Source: Scatophagus argus (lineage: Eukaryota; Chordata; Actinopteri; Scatophagidae). From it: 64,000 nt of DNA. The position numbers and the translations under genes were made by a program. Shown here in pieces: positions 12,050 to 24,609 of the stretch (position 1 is its first letter; every line of letters starts with the position of its first letter). The notes under the pieces were generated by a model. That model was not told where the DNA came from. It saw only the letters and a program-made list of their open reading frames with translations, and searched no databases. The stretch is taken from contig NC_058501.1 of assembly GCF_020382885.2 (NCBI RefSeq), positions 868,001-932,000 on the forward strand. Reading direction: 5' to 3'.

Positions 12050-13080
12050 AATTTTATTCAGAATATGTCTTAGAACTGTCTGCTGAGTGCTGAAAACTCA
12101 AATAAGCAAATAATAATGCAAAACTTTCTAATTGTGAATATTATGCTTTCCTTTTTTTCTTCCATAAATGTGCTCATCCTGGTGGCAGCCATTTTGAAAA
12201 GACTGAATCAAGAAGTTGGTTAGGCCATACCCCCTCAAATATAATGTCAGATGTCCTCTTTAAGAACCAGCAGGACTTCACAGAGTGGCATGCATAGTAT
12301 AAGAGGAATGAGCAAAAGCATAATGTCCACTACACTGGACAGAAATGAATGGCTGCAACTTGATGTATGCCATCCACTATTACAGGGTCAGACAGGTGTA
12401 TGGTGAGGACTCAATCCCACAGCTTCACTGCCCAATCACTACTACTCATACTCTGGTTCAGGCTACAAGTGATTTCACCAGGGCAAGATGGCAGTGTTTG
12501 CATCCAGGATATTTTTGGCTTTTAGATGTCTGTACAGTGAGAAGAAATGGAGATGTTGTCCATCTTCATATGTCAATTATTGCAACTTCCTGAGGAGGTT
12601 CTATCCCAAAGGTTGAGAACCACAACTTTAAATGACACATAAAACGCTTCCAACCACTCTCATCAAATACTATACTTTAAGGCCACATGAACGGTAAGAC
12701 ACAGAAAGAACATAGAGCACTGAAGATGATAAATGAATTGACTGTTTACTCAACTGGCACTGTACAAAACATTCATATTAACAGATTTGAGGTCTAGAGC
12801 TTTTCACCTGTCTGTAAAGTATCTTCACTGTGATATGATGCTGGGAAAAATATGGTTTTGTGTTCACTTAGTGAAGGACAAGTCATTTTTATGTACAGTC
12901 CACAAACTAATCATTATTTTACCGTGTATTAATATCCAGACACAGATAAATGAAGGATGTTTCTGAGGCTACAGCACAGGTCAGGGTGTCTTGTTCACAG
13001 ACTGTCACCGAAGGCATCACAGCACACTGTACATAGTCCCATCAGTCTGTATGGATGGTGTCAGTCTGAAATACTTTCTC
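12050..13080. other. rrp15 3' flank, no gene seen
   Basis: No convincing exon on either strand. The rrp15 3' UTR must extend leftwards from 13090, but I did not pin down a poly(A) signal. Confidence 0.4.
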
Positions 13081-13089
13081 CACACCCCC

Positions 13090-16000
13090 TCATGAGTGTT
13101 TATCTTCATCACTGTCTTTGTCCCAGTCTTTCATGGTGGCTCCCATCATGAAGTCATCTCTGAGGACACTCCAGGCAGGTTTCCCATCTGCTACAGCAGC
13201 CTGCACGCATGAACAAAGACGCATACAAAATCACTTTACTTTTCACCCAGCTCTGCTCCACGGCTTGTCCACTGCTCTCACGAATCAACAGTGCCACCCA
13301 GAGAGCACTCGCTGAAATGACGCTTTGTTACAGAAGATGAAGCACTGTTTGACATTTTACAAAATAAAACAGCAATGTTTGGTTTCTTTGTTCACTCACT
13401 GGTTTGGTGTAGGAAATATTGAACACATGCATGAGAGGTTCAACAGCAAAAAGGCAGTGAAACAGAAGCATGGGCACATCATCTTTTTTAATCACCTGCA
13501 GCACCTGCTATACATGCTCAACATAACTTTCATGTGGAGAAGCGGCTTGTGATCGGAGGGTCACCGGTTCGATTCCCCCACCGGACGGGCAGGAAAAATT
13601 TGGGTGTGGTGAAGTGATTAATGCAAAAAAAAATGCCCCCCTCCTCCATTAGCCGGCTGATGTGCCCTTGAGCAAGGCACTTAACCCCCAGTATGCTCCC
13701 CGGGCGCTTGATGCTGCCCACTGCTCCTGTGTGTGTTTCACTGCATGTAATTTGCTGGGTGTTGCATGTGTGTGTTCAACTAAGGATGAGTCAAATGCAG
13801 AAGACGAATTCAGTGTGTGTATGTGAAAATATATATACTGTCAATAAAGTGATTCTTATTCTTCTAGAAATATTAAACATAGTCATTGTACTTTATTCAT
13901 AGAAAACACTCCAGCTCTCACCGACCATAAAAAGGAAGAGCAAAATGAGCAGAAACACCATTCCATCTATCAGTATTCCAAAATGTGAAATAAAGGAAGA
14001 ACTTTGAACTTACAGAGCCTGTTTCATTCTTGCTAGCGACCGTGCTGCCTCCCTCTGTCCTTAGCACATCAATGAAGTCTTTCTTGGAGAAAGATGAAAG
14101 AAACTTGGCCTTCTTCCTCTCTGAGCCGCCAATTTCGTTTACCTTGTCATTGACTGTTTTCTGGTGTTTCCTCACAGCATTGAAAAGTTGCACCACACCC
14201 CTAAACAAAAAAAAGTATACAGTGGAATCAGGGAATGATGCGTCTCTCTGAGAATGTTAAACAAGGCCACATAGAAAAAAACGTATAGACACCTGGTAGC
14301 AGTTCTTTGTAGAGCTCTTTCAGCCTCACGGTCCTTCACTATGTCAGGTTTCTCCCTGCACATAATCTCCCAAGCTCGCTTCTTGTCAACCTGTGGGACA
14401 TAGAAACAAATACATCACTATTTTCCACATACTTTTCATGCAAAGTACAATATTTCTACACGAGGCATTTCAAAATTTTCCTCATCTTTTATTCCTTTGG
14501 TCTCTTTTAAATTCTCAAATTTTGCACCAATGAATATGCTCATTAAGGTTGCATTCAGAGCGACAGTCGCCCTTAGAAACCAGTCAGACAGCATAATGTG
14601 GGGACCAACATAGACGACTGCAGCAAAAACACTGCACCAGACTCAACTTTCACCACAACGCAACGTGAGCGTCATTTAGCAAGACCCTGCGTTGGACAAT
14701 TACATACATGCTAGCCAACATTCCTGGTAGATGACTGAAGAGAGAGTTGTGGAATCCTGTTTGCATTGGCTGATGCCAATCATGGGCCAAAATACTTCTT
14801 TATTATCATCTATTGCTGTTGTTAGTGGAATAACAAATACCAAAAGATTTTAATGAGTTTGCTTGAATCAAAGCAACAGGTGAATGAATGAATAAAATTA
14901 ATGCTATCTGTAAACTGTAAGGACTAAGAAAATATAAATCAGACACAGATTTTGGTAACATGGTAAAAATTCTATTTCTCAGTCTCATTTGTCTCAGTGT
15001 TAGTATGGAGGTCTTTATGTCTTGAAGACACTAATCGGTCACTACTGTAACTAGTTACTTTCATCTCTCACAGGTGTTTAGTCAAATCGACATTGATGCA
15101 ACATGTATGTAACTCCAAACCTAAAGAAAGATGGCGGAGTGTCGGTAGCATGCAGCTGCCTCTCCGGATGTACTATGGTGCTGCTTCGTGTCTTAAACCG
15201 GACTTATGGCAGGATTTTGGTTGTAGATAATTGGCAGACCTTTTGGGGAAGACCTGGTCTCATTAGGAGAGACGGCATTCATCCCACTTTGGATGGAGCA
15301 GCTCTCATATCTAGAAATCTGAGTTTCTTATTAAACCAAAACCCTGACAACCCAGATTTGAGACCACGAGGCAGAGTTGCAGTCCTACACGCCTCTCTGC
15401 GCTTCCATTACAGTTACCCACCCAATATCCCATAGAGACTGTGTCTGTCCCCCGACCACTTAAATTAATTGAACCAAATTCAAAAAGAGGAGTTATACAT
15501 AAAAATCTAATAAAGATCAACACCAACACCTCCACAGCTACAACAAATAGGAGAATTAAATGTGGACTGTTAAATATTAGATCTCTCTCATCTAAAGCTG
15601 TACTAGTGAATGAGTTAATATTGGACAATAACACAGATTTATTTTGTTTAAATGAAACCTGGCTCCGCCTTAAATCGTATAGAAAGGCCCTATGCCTATA
15701 TTTGAAGATATTTGCAATGTCAACAAACCGTATTAACTGTAATAATTAAGTAAGAAAATCCAAGCACACACAAACAAGTGTTTCAGCCAAGTGGTTGATC
15801 AGACAGAAGGGTAGCAGCGGGCACCATACCAGCTTGATCAAACGGCAACCGACTATTATTTTAATTATTGATTAATCTGGCAGTCATTTTCACAAAATTT
15901 AGTCTGTAAATGTCAAAAAAAGCGTGAAAAAAAAAATATCACAATTTTCCGAGAGCCTAGAGTGACTTCTTCAGATTGCTTCCCTTTTGTGCTGTCACAC

Positions 16001-19000
16001 AATTGAATTTGGAAGATTATACCTGGCTCCAGGGAGAAAACAAAACAGAATTCATTAAGCAAATAAACTCTTACTGACCCTTTTATCCCCCTCTGCTCTT
16101 TTTTATTAGTAAGGAGTAGGGCATAAAATGATCAGGTAACAGTTGTAAGCTTCTCATTATAGCCACTGGAAATCATTACTTTCACATGAATTCTTAAGTT
16201 ATGACTAAAAATATGTTTTCTGAGGTCACAGTGACCTTTGACCACCAAAGTTTAATGAGTTCATACTTTAGTTAAAGTGGATATTTGTACTACTACTACT
16301 ATTTGAAGCAAATACCTCAAGGCACTGCATTCACTGGGATGGGACAGACAGAGGGACAATCAGCAAACTGTCCACACCAGTGACAACATGTTTGGCTCTC
16401 TGGCCTACACTAAGTGGTTTCTCTCAGTTGCAACAGTTTGACATCATGAGCACAACAACATCGTACTTTCCATGCTCATATTCTCCTTCTTGTGTGTTTA
16501 TTGGTGGCTGGTGAAAACCAGCTCTAAAAGGTGCATAATGGCCACCTACTGTACCAGTGTGTAGATGGTGCACTTGTCAATGAAAGTAGTTTGGCTTCAT
16601 ATTTTTGGCCATAATTAAATTCTAAACCTATTATTAATTATGAACAGAGCTATAAATAAATTTGAATATCTATAAACTAAATAATAGGAAATACATAAAA
16701 TAAATGTCCTGTTATGGCAAATTACCGGAACAATAACGAGAAAATATAAAACTTATATTGCACATCTCTAAAATAATCTTTGGCAGACACTGGCTACAAA
16801 GGAAACTATAATCCAAAAACAGGCATCGTATCATTTTGGCCTCATATGGATAGAATAATGCCAATTAGTAAGAGCTTACATGATGTTGCTGGAAGTGTCC
16901 GTCATATAAAACGATAAAAGTGCTGGCTAAAAATGAGAAACTGCTGCCTGAATAATTCATGTACTTTGCCAATCTGGAAGTATTGATTCACATTCACATA
17001 CATTTTTTACTTGCATACACGCTGACATGTTTGCATTGTAGAGATATGACATGCAGGCTGAGGACACCTAAACACAGTACAGCATCAAAAGACAGTTCAG
17101 TTAACAAAGATCAACATTTGATTAGATTTATGTTGGTCAATACTGATGATCGGGACATCTCTACTCTTTATGAATTCTATAAATATGTGTGGACGGTGAG
17201 TTTTGGGAGTTCAAGCATGGACAGCAGCGGAGGAAGATGTACCAGCTTTTGGTTCAAAAGGAACTGAACTGAACTCTGAGCAGCCAACAGAAACATGCAG
17301 CTCTGCCCTGTCTGCATCAGTCTACATTACAGTTAATTTTGTGTTTAACTGAATTGAAGACAAAACTCTTTTTGTAGAAGTTTGGAACCTGCCCCACTAT
17401 AATCCTCACTTGCTCTGAAACTACCACCAAATGAGATACAATTTGGAGGCTTCTCAATAGATGATTCAAATCATTACTGTTGGTTTGTGCCTTCTTAGAA
17501 TAAAAAAGCAGAGAACAGATGTACTGTGTACATCACTGAGTCCTTCACTGTGCTCATTACCTGTGTTTTTCTCTCCAGCTGTTCCCGTCTTTCTTTTTCC
17601 TTTATCTTGTCCAGCTCTTTGTTCTTCACCAAGATGCTGGTTTTGCTCTCAACGGTTTTCTTCCCCAAGATCTTTGCCATGGCATCTGCCCATCCAGCGT
17701 TGGCATTATTGTCATCTTCATCCTCTGCCTCCTCCCCATCACTGGCTCTGGCACCATTTTTGTCATTCTCTTGTCCATCACTTTCTTCATCATCTGACCT
17801 TTCATCGTTGCTCCCTCCACTAGAACTGCTTTGGTCATCGTTATCCTCAAACTGATGCTCTGCATTGTGTCCTGAGTCAAAATAAAAAGGGGAAGAGTCT
17901 TATTCACAATCGTACTCTGCATAACAGTGAAACTTCGTCTCTCTATTTAAGCAGTGCATTTTGTGCTCACATTATCTTATTATCAAGTACCCACAATTTA
18001 CAATTAATTAATCACAGAAAAAATAATGTGTTAAATAAAAATGAACGCAGGCAGACAAGAACATGCTGCTTGGTCCCATGAATGAAGGATTTGCGTTTAA
18101 AAAAGACGCAGGCGGAACTGTTGACCAGAGCATTGTTTTCTGCAGTTTCTGCAGTAAGTCATTTTTATACCATCAGAGTACTTCAAGCCTGAAATATGAC
18201 TTTAACGCCAAACATTTCGAGCAAATCTGGAGGCCGACTAAGTAATTCACTGTAAAAAATGGACTGCAATGGAAATGGACTGCAGAACAGTTTCGGTGGT
18301 AGATGACAGGGGGTTAGCTGAGGCATTAGAGATATCATCTTCTGATACAATTTACAAGCCACCATTGGATTTTTTCAGACAGTTCTGACATAGAAGGAAC
18401 TGTGAATATGGACAGTGAAAAAATGTTCTGATTCTGAAATAAAACAGACACTGAACTTAAAAGTCTATGTCAATTATTCACCAATGCCCCCATCTGCCAA
18501 AATTCATCAGAACTGAAATATTTTTAAATAGCTGACAGCAAAAATTAACTGATTGAATTAGTTTATTACTTAAGTTTGGCACATGTAATTAATTAGATTA
18601 CACACACGCACACACAGTGCTGCTTAAAAAGTCTGTGACCTTGAATCATAAGAATGACTCAAAACATCAGTGGATTTTCACACAAGTACGGTAAGTACTG
18701 AAAGTCGACAAAGAAATCCAATCAAACAAATAACACAGGAAAATTATACTCTACTACTACATTTATTTATTCAGGGAAATTAACCAAAAGCACATATCTG
18801 TATGTTGCAGACGTATGTGAGCTTTTGCTTTGGTATCTGGGAGTCACAGCAACAACAGCAACTAAACATTTCTGGTAACAGCTGATCAGTTGTCCACAAC
18901 AGTTTGGAGGAATTTTAGCCCATTCTTCAGCACAGAACTGCTTCAGTTCTGAGATGATGGTGGGTTTCCTCACATAAACCGCTTGTTTCAAGTCCTTTCA

Positions 19001-19505
19001 CAACATATCAATTGGATTAAGGTCTGGACTTTCACTTGCCCATTCCAAAACATTATTTTTGGAACTACTTGTGTGCTTGGGGTAGTTGTCTTGCTGCATG
19101 ACGAGTTTCTCCTGAGATTCAGCTCACGGAGAGATGTCCTGACATCCTCCTTTAGAATTTGCTAGTATAATTCAGAATTCATAGTTCCATCAATGGTAGG
19201 TAGCCTTCTGGCCAAGATGCAGCAAAATAGGCCCAAAGAAGAATACAACCCTGTGGTTCAAGGACAGGACGAGGTTCTGTTGCTGAAATGCAATGGTTTT
19301 TGTTCTCCAAACATGACCCCTCTTATTTAAACCAAACAACTCTATTTTGGTCTCATCCGTCCACAACACATTTCTCCAATAGTCTTCTGGCTTGTCCACA
19401 TAATGTTTAGCAAACTCCAGCAGTCATTTTGAGGACAAACGCAGGTGTTAGCAATTTTATTTTAATAATACTGCATGCCCTTTTTTCAAATCTAATGGTG
19501 GTATA

Positions 19506-19563
<58 letters not shown>

Positions 19564-22125
19564 ACAGAGAATACCAGGCAAGGTGCTACTTGCCACTGGG
19601 AGCAATTTCTGTGTCTTGGACACTTCAGCATATAGAGGTATTGTATTACTAGACCTTAGTGTTGTTTAGTGAAACAGCCCACAGATTTTCACTGTTATGT
19701 GTCGGATGCAGAAATGCACTCATCCAGAAGAAACCAGCCAGTTAAGCTTCATGCTTGTCTTATACAAATCTTGATGAACTGCAACTTTCTGCTTTACTCA
19801 GAATCTAACAAATAAAATATGATGTATTATTGTTTATTCAATTTCCAGCATTAAGTCAGACTTTAAAGCTCCACCTTGATCAGATACTAAGTAAATCTAA
19901 GTACATTGTGTTCATAATACCACCTCCTCTCACCACTCAAGACTGTTCACATAACAGAAAAAAACTGAGTGCAGAACTTTTACACAATATATTTAGGGCT
20001 GTCAAACGCTTTAACGCATTAGGGCTGTGCAAGTCAACGCGTTATTATTGACAGTGAACTCATTGTCATGTACATGAATGCAGTTTGAGATGATTAATGC
20101 TTTGTGACATTACGCATTACCATGCTGGAAGTTGCCGTTAGAACATGGGTGAAATGTGGCCAAGAAGAGACGCACACGGTCATCAACACTATTCAAATAG
20201 GCCGTGACCAATCTCTCCTATATGATGAGTGATTGGTATTAACAGCCCCAAAGTGTGCCAAGAAAACATTCCCCACACCATTACCACACCACCGCCAGTC
20301 TGAATTCAGTTCAATTCAGTTTATTTATATAGCACCAATTCACAACAAAAGTCATCTCATGACACTTTCCAATTAGAGCAGGTCTAGACCAAACTCTTTA
20401 ATTAAATTGTAATACAAAGAGCCCAACATTCCCCCTTGAGCAAGCACTTGGCGACAGTGGCGAGGAAAAACTGCCTTTTAGAAGCCAGAAACCTCGGAGC
20501 AGACCCCGGCTCAAGATGGACGGCCATCTGCCTTGACCGGTTGGGTTGAACTGCTGACACAACGCAGCTTGGGTCCAAGGTTTCATACTGTTGGTGCCAA
20601 ATTCAGACTGTACCATCACTGTGCCTCAAAAGAAATCAGGATTCATCAGACCAGGCTATATTTTTCCAGTCTTCTAATGTTTTGGTGAGCCTGAGTCCAC
20701 CAGTTTTTGTAACTCTTGTGTTTCTGATGGTAACTCTGTGACAACATAGACCAGAATACTGAATCCCCACATAAACTGGACTGGTGCAAGAACGTGGACA
20801 TGGTCTACAGAAAGGGCCAGAGCCGCCTCTACTTTCTGAGGCGGCTGAGGTCCTTCAACATCTGCAGGACGATGCTGAGGATGTTCTATGAGTCGGTGGT
20901 GTCCAGTGCCATCACATATGCTGTTGCCTGCTGGGGCAGCTGCCTGAGGGTGAGGGACACTAACAGACTCAATAGAATCATCAAGAAGGCCAGCCATGTT
21001 GTGGGAGAGGAACTGGACTCTCTGACAGTGGTGTCTGAGAGGAGGATGTTGTCCAAAATAAGAACTATACTGGACTTTCCCTCTCACCCTCTCCACAATG
21101 TGCTGATCGGCTACAGGAGCTCGTTCAGCAAAAGACTCTTACTGCCACGATGCACCACAGAGTGACACAGGAAATCATTCCTGCCTGTCACCATCAAACT
21201 GTTAAACTGAGCACTGTGAAGGACACATTCACTTGTATATACAATGTACATATTGGCTACTTTTACACATTGTACATACCTGTATTTTTAAATTTTCTTA
21301 AAAAATTTTGAATACAGTTTTTGTAAATACCTGTACTTGAGATTTTAGTTTTTGTTTATCCTACTTTTATACTCTGCACTTTTCTCCTTTCTTGGTCGGG
21401 AATACTGCATGTGCAATTGTCTGTAGAAACAAGAATTTCCCTCCAGGGATTAATAAAGGAATTCTGATTCTGATTCTGATAAAAGATATTGCTTATTGTA
21501 GTATGTTAGCCAATTCAGAAGACACGTTTCACATATTAAGCGCAGACAAAACTGAAAAAATTAAATCATGGTCTGCAATGAAATACACAACTGTACGATT
21601 ACACTCATTACTTTGAATAAAAAAAAATGTCCTTTGTGATCATGAACTGAAAACAGAACACAGGAAAAGGTGGTCAGCGTATGGTCAATGAACCTAGCTG
21701 AACCACAGACTCCAGCCAAGCTAAATTAAATTTAGTTAGGATTGTACTCACTCATCAAACAGGATTAGGCTGTGGAGGAGCAGAACAAAGAATCGGATCT
21801 TTTTAAGCGTAACGGCTATTAATATCAGGCCTTTATTTATAATTTCTTCTGTTTGATAAGCGTATTTGGCTATAATTCAAAACGAAGCCTTGTTTTAATC
21901 CGCTACCGTTTTCTGTACCACACACAACATCGTGGTTACGTACTTGTGCTACTTTTAAACTAATCTAATCTAAAATGTGGATCTAAAATGTGGATCTAAT
22001 CTAAAACAAACAATCAAATAGATAACGGATATCTGTGAGATGCTTTTTTCCACAGACAACACTACTGAACTGGACATAAACTCACCAGACATCTGCACAT
22101 GTGTTTTTCTTAAAGCTGCCATCAT
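13090..22125 (-). CDS. rrp15: Ribosomal RNA-processing protein 15, complete, five exons
   Basis: RRP15 is a nucleolar factor in 60S subunit maturation (27S/32S pre-rRNA processing). The minus-strand exons are 22125-22086, 17871-17561, 14390-14293, 14200-14014 and 13200-13090. Donors are GTGAGT, GTAATG, GTGTCT and GTAAGT, and all acceptors end in CAG or TAG. Lengths 40+311+98+187+111 give 249 codons including the stop, with every phase matching. Exon 2 has an acidic, Ser-rich tract, then [26 protein letters not shown] and a basic [11 protein letters not shown] segment. Exon 3 has [20 protein letters not shown]. Exon 4 has [14 protein letters not shown] and [11 protein letters not shown]. Exon 5 has [12 protein letters not shown] and an acidic tail. 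Two ATGs lie in tandem; the second, at 22122, has the better context. Human RRP15 has 282 residues; the shortening is mostly N-terminal. It is upstream of tgfb2 in the same orientation, as in human. Introns 1 and 2 hold a Tc1 fossil, LINE pieces and a CA repeat. Confidence 0.95.
13536..13867 (+). mobile_element. tRNA-derived SINE, 5'-truncated head
   Basis: It starts inside the tRNA-like head. B-box GGTTCGATTCC is followed by CCCACCGGACGGGCAGGAAA, a body with CCCTTGAGCAAGGCACTTAA and a 3' end TCAATAAAGTGATTCTTATT. Related copies lie at 27508 (plus) and 50400 (minus). This copy sits in rrp15 intron 4. Confidence 0.85.
14401..15115. other. rrp15 intron 2, unremarkable part
   Basis: No exon or recognised repeat is visible. 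Frames are short. Confidence 0.4.
15120..15700 (+). mobile_element. L2-like LINE fragment: end of ORF1 and start of ORF2
   Basis: Near 15265-15345 the frame reads [11 protein letters not shown] and ISRNLSFLL; the DGIHPT motif resembles block V (Asp-His) of the SGNH esterase domain found in fish L2 ORF1. From about 15555 another frame reads [14 protein letters not shown] and LFCLNETWL, the beginning of the APE-type endonuclease of ORF2. The element stops soon after. It lies in rrp15 intron 2. Confidence 0.75.
15750..17460. other. rrp15 intron 2, no recognised feature
   Basis: AT-rich non-coding sequence without conserved frames. A 102-codon open frame at 16959-17267 has no recognisable motif and no supporting splice context; I treat it as chance. 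Confidence 0.4.
18600..19440 (-). pseudogene. Tc1-like DNA transposon fossil
   Basis: Read on the minus strand from 19399: [20 protein letters not shown] (first catalytic Asp region), then [11 protein letters not shown] near 19110 (second Asp region), then [26 protein letters not shown] and [15 protein letters not shown] (C terminus). Frames are broken and the GGG loop region is lost. A TGCTGCTTAAAAAGTCTGTG end near 18618 is like the Tc1 subterminal sequence. It lies in rrp15 intron 1. Confidence 0.85.
19509..19556. repeat. (CA)n microsatellite
   Basis: About 48 bases of uninterrupted CA dinucleotides running into ATATAT. The poly-HT and poly-VC frames across it are artefacts. Confidence 0.97.
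19990..20120. repeat. Probable hAT-like transposon end fragment
   Basis: TAGGGCTGTCAAACGCTTTA and GTCAACGCGTTATTATTGAC resemble the terminal region of widespread fish hAT elements that start with a GGGCTGTCAAACG-type sequence. Only a short segment is present. Identification is from recall. Confidence 0.4.
20215..20770. repeat. Older repeat interrupted by an L2 tail
   Basis: CCAAAGTGTGCCAAGAAAAC and ATTCCCCACACCATTACCAC on the left, and GGATTCATCAGACCAGGCTA and TTTTGGTGAGCCTGAGTCC on the right, look like two parts of one dispersed fish repeat. The L2 3' end at 20305-20575 lies between them. The repeat family is not identified. Confidence 0.45.
20305..20575 (-). mobile_element. L2-like LINE 3' tail
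   Basis: Starts with the pentamer tail TTCAGTTCAATTCAG and TTTATTTATATAGCACCAAT, and contains AACTGCCTTTTAGAAGCCAG, the antisense of the tails at 25.2-25.4 kb and 59.9-60.1 kb. No RT sequence is included. Confidence 0.85.
20776..21482 (+). mobile_element. Rex1-like LINE, C-terminal RT region and 3' end
   Basis: The frame at 20794-21165 contains [47 protein letters not shown] and [10 protein letters not shown], the region after the catalytic RT core in Rex1-like elements. The 3' UTR ends in GGGATTAATAAAGGAATTC followed by (TGATTC)n repeats at 21463-21480, the typical repeat-ended terminus. It is a 5'-truncated copy in rrp15 intron 1. Confidence 0.85.
21490..22085. other. rrp15 intron 1 next to exon 1, nothing recognised
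   Basis: Short direct repeat TCTAAAATGTGGATCTAA near 21968-22005. No other structure was seen. Confidence 0.4.
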
Positions 22126-22260
22126 GGAGTTCAGGCAAAATCGTTCCGCGTCCAACAACAAAACAGCGAGGGTTCCGCTACGGGACTTGGCCAAAGAAAC
22201 GGTGGGTGGGGGGGTTGGCGTGTTGCAACCAACTTCATATCGCCATATCGCCACCTACTG
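22126..22260 (-). promoter_or_regulatory. rrp15: Probable rrp15 5' UTR and proximal promoter
   Basis: The stretch just upstream of the rrp15 start contains several CpGs and no TATA box, as expected for a housekeeping gene. The open frame continues upstream to a GTG at 22254 but has no ATG before 22125. Transcription start is not determined. Confidence 0.35.
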
Positions 22261-22631
22261 TACTGGAGTGTGTAACTCAGGATGACTTGTTCTTCAGGTT
22301 ACACTGTAAATGGATAAATGGTAAAATAAATAAATAAATAAAACAATCATATCCTTTTCCACAGTCCAGTTACTTTTAAAAAGTTTAAGAGAGCTTTACA
22401 ACATTCTCTCATTTCATCATTTTTGTCTAAAATCCCTTTCAAACTCCATGGGCGTTTTAATTCATATATTCTGTTTTTAAGATCCTTTCTTTCCCTTTCA
22501 TACTTTCTACATTTCATGATGGCGTGCTCAACATCTTCACTGACTTTGCATTCTTCACATTTATCTGTCATATATTTACCCATCATGCCAAGAGTTGCTT
22601 TCAATCCTGTGTGCCCTACTTTATTTTGCAC

Positions 22632-22818
22632 TACATTACACTGTTTACTGTTGTATATATACTTTTTATATTTCCTTGTATATATATTTTATATATGCCA
22701 CTTTTTATTTGGCTATTTCTAACATTTTGTTTAGCTTGTTGTGTGTATTGCTGCTGCTGCACTGCAATTTCCCAGCCTGGGATCCATAAAGTATATCTAT
22801 CTATCTATCTATCTAATC
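22632..22818 (+). mobile_element. Short LINE/SINE 3' end inserted in the Nimb fossil
   Basis: GCACTGCAATTTCCCAGCCT and GGGATCCATAAAGTATATCT lead into an (ATCT)n tail at about 22795-22815. It separates two coding pieces of the minus-strand Nimb element, so it inserted later. Confidence 0.6.
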
Positions 22819-23461
22819 GTAGGCTAGAAATAATGACCTCCTCTCTTCTGCAGTTTCCTCTAAAATCTGTAGCTTTGATGGAGTTTTTAATATTATGGTA
22901 GTGCCTGCCTTTGGGGTCTGTATCCCTTTTCTTCTGTCACAATTTTTTTTTACCGATTTCCTTATCATTGATTTTGCTTCCCCTTTTCCAAAACGGGATT
23001 AGCAGGATATAAGTATTACTTAATCTCAGTGCTCTTTTAGCTGTCTCATCTGCTCTCTCCTTACCCTCGACACCTGTGTGGGCTGGGATCCAACAGAATT
23101 GCACCTCCATTCCAAGTCTCTGTATCCTCATCAGAATCATTAATATTTCCATTTTCAAATCCTCTCTGTTCATTACTTTTAAAGTCAAACTTAAGACAGC
23201 TGCTGCCGAGTCTGAGCAAATAACTTCTCACTCTGGTTTCATCTCTTCTATCCACTGTAAGCCAAGAATTATGGCAGTGAGCTCTGCGGTAAACACAGAT
23301 AGTTTATTATTTAGTCTTTTGCATATTGATATATCAAATTCTGCTGCTCCAACTTTCTGGCTCTTTAGATCCTTCTGTATAAATCGGAATATAGTTATAA
23401 AAATTATTCTTTAAATATTCTTCTACCAGCTGTCCAATGTTCTCCATCCCTTTTTCCAGAG

Positions 23462-24128
23462 TGTTACGGCCCCATTGAGGTGGAGTCTAGGGAAAACTGG
23501 AAGCTGTAACACCTCAACCAAACAATTTAAAGGAGTCCAAGTGGTAGAGAAAAGTAAATATGCTTTTATTTCTATCAGAAACTGAATACAACAGGAACAA
23601 CAGGAATTAAACCTAAACAAATGTGGGGGAGAATTGGGAATGAGTGGTTGTGCCAAAACAATCAAAAAACAGTACCAAAAACTAGGCCTGACTACGCTCA
23701 ACTGCTAAGAACAAAAGAACAAACAAAAGGCCTACCTGTCTCTGATCTAAAAAAAGACTTAAATAAATTAAATACAGCGGGTGGCACCAACCAATAACCC
23801 TAGTGTGCATTAACAAAAACCACTATGTGCTGCACAAATGTATAGGGTACCCCAAACTCACCTACTCTGCCAAAATCTCCCACCATGTACTTTTACCTTT
23901 ATTTTTGCAGATTTGACAAACACAGACCAATGTCCAGAGAGAGAGAGCGCAGACAGGTGTGCTGGCTTATATATGACAAGGTCCCTGAATGATGATTGGC
24001 TAGATGTAAGCTTCAGTGAACCAATCAGCAGGGCAGCCCGGCAGCACAGGTGGATCCACTCTCACAGCTGACACCTGTGGAACACAACAGGGAACAAGAG
24101 ACACACACAAACCTGCCTGCATGTAACA
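23462..24128 (-). mobile_element. Solo LTR of an LTR retrotransposon
   Basis: The segment is bounded by TGTTAC at one end and GTAACA at the other (TG...CA termini). It interrupts the Nimb coding sequence. In minus orientation it has a TATA box TATATAAG (23973-23966), CCAAT motifs upstream near 23994 and 24020, and an AATAAA signal (23903-23898) about 65 bases downstream, the order expected of U3-R-U5. No internal gag or pol sequence is present, so it is a solo LTR. Flanks CAGAG and ATGAG match only partly; no clean target duplication is visible. The family (Ty3-like or other) is not determined. Confidence 0.7.
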
Positions 24129-24609
24129 ATGAGTTTCATATCTACTGTTGGTTCAGGAAGGATCCATGGAGGAACATTACCCCAGACTACCTCTGGGTCA
24201 TATTTCAAGCTGTCTAAACCATGTTCTTTTGCCTCTGCATTAATATGCCATCCAAATCCTTTCCCTTTGTGTTGTTTAGAATATTCCCAACATTCACATA
24301 GCACACATGTTGCGGGTTGTCCCTCCCCGGAAACTTTCAACTTCACCCAGTATGTCAGGGATAGTTGTGTTCGTCTGAGACTCAGCGGCAGTTCGTTAGC
24401 TTCTATCAGTAAAGCATTTGTAGGAGTTGTTTTAACTGCACCTACACTCAGTCTCACCGCTCTGAGCTGGACTCTGTCCAATTTCTCCAGGTTACTTTTA
24501 GCAGCCACACCATAAACAATTCATCCATAATCTATACATGACCGGAAAGTTCTCTATACATCTAAGAGTGATTGTTTGTCTGCTCCCCACTCATATCCAG
24601 AGACGCCTG

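Noticed and set aside
17626-17922. 98-codon minus frame in rrp15 exon 2
   Set aside because: It is the wrong frame of the true exon; the correct frame gives [13 protein letters not shown] and joins in phase to the neighbouring exons.
19407-19635. Poly-HT and poly-VC peptides
   Set aside because: Translations of a (CA)n microsatellite.
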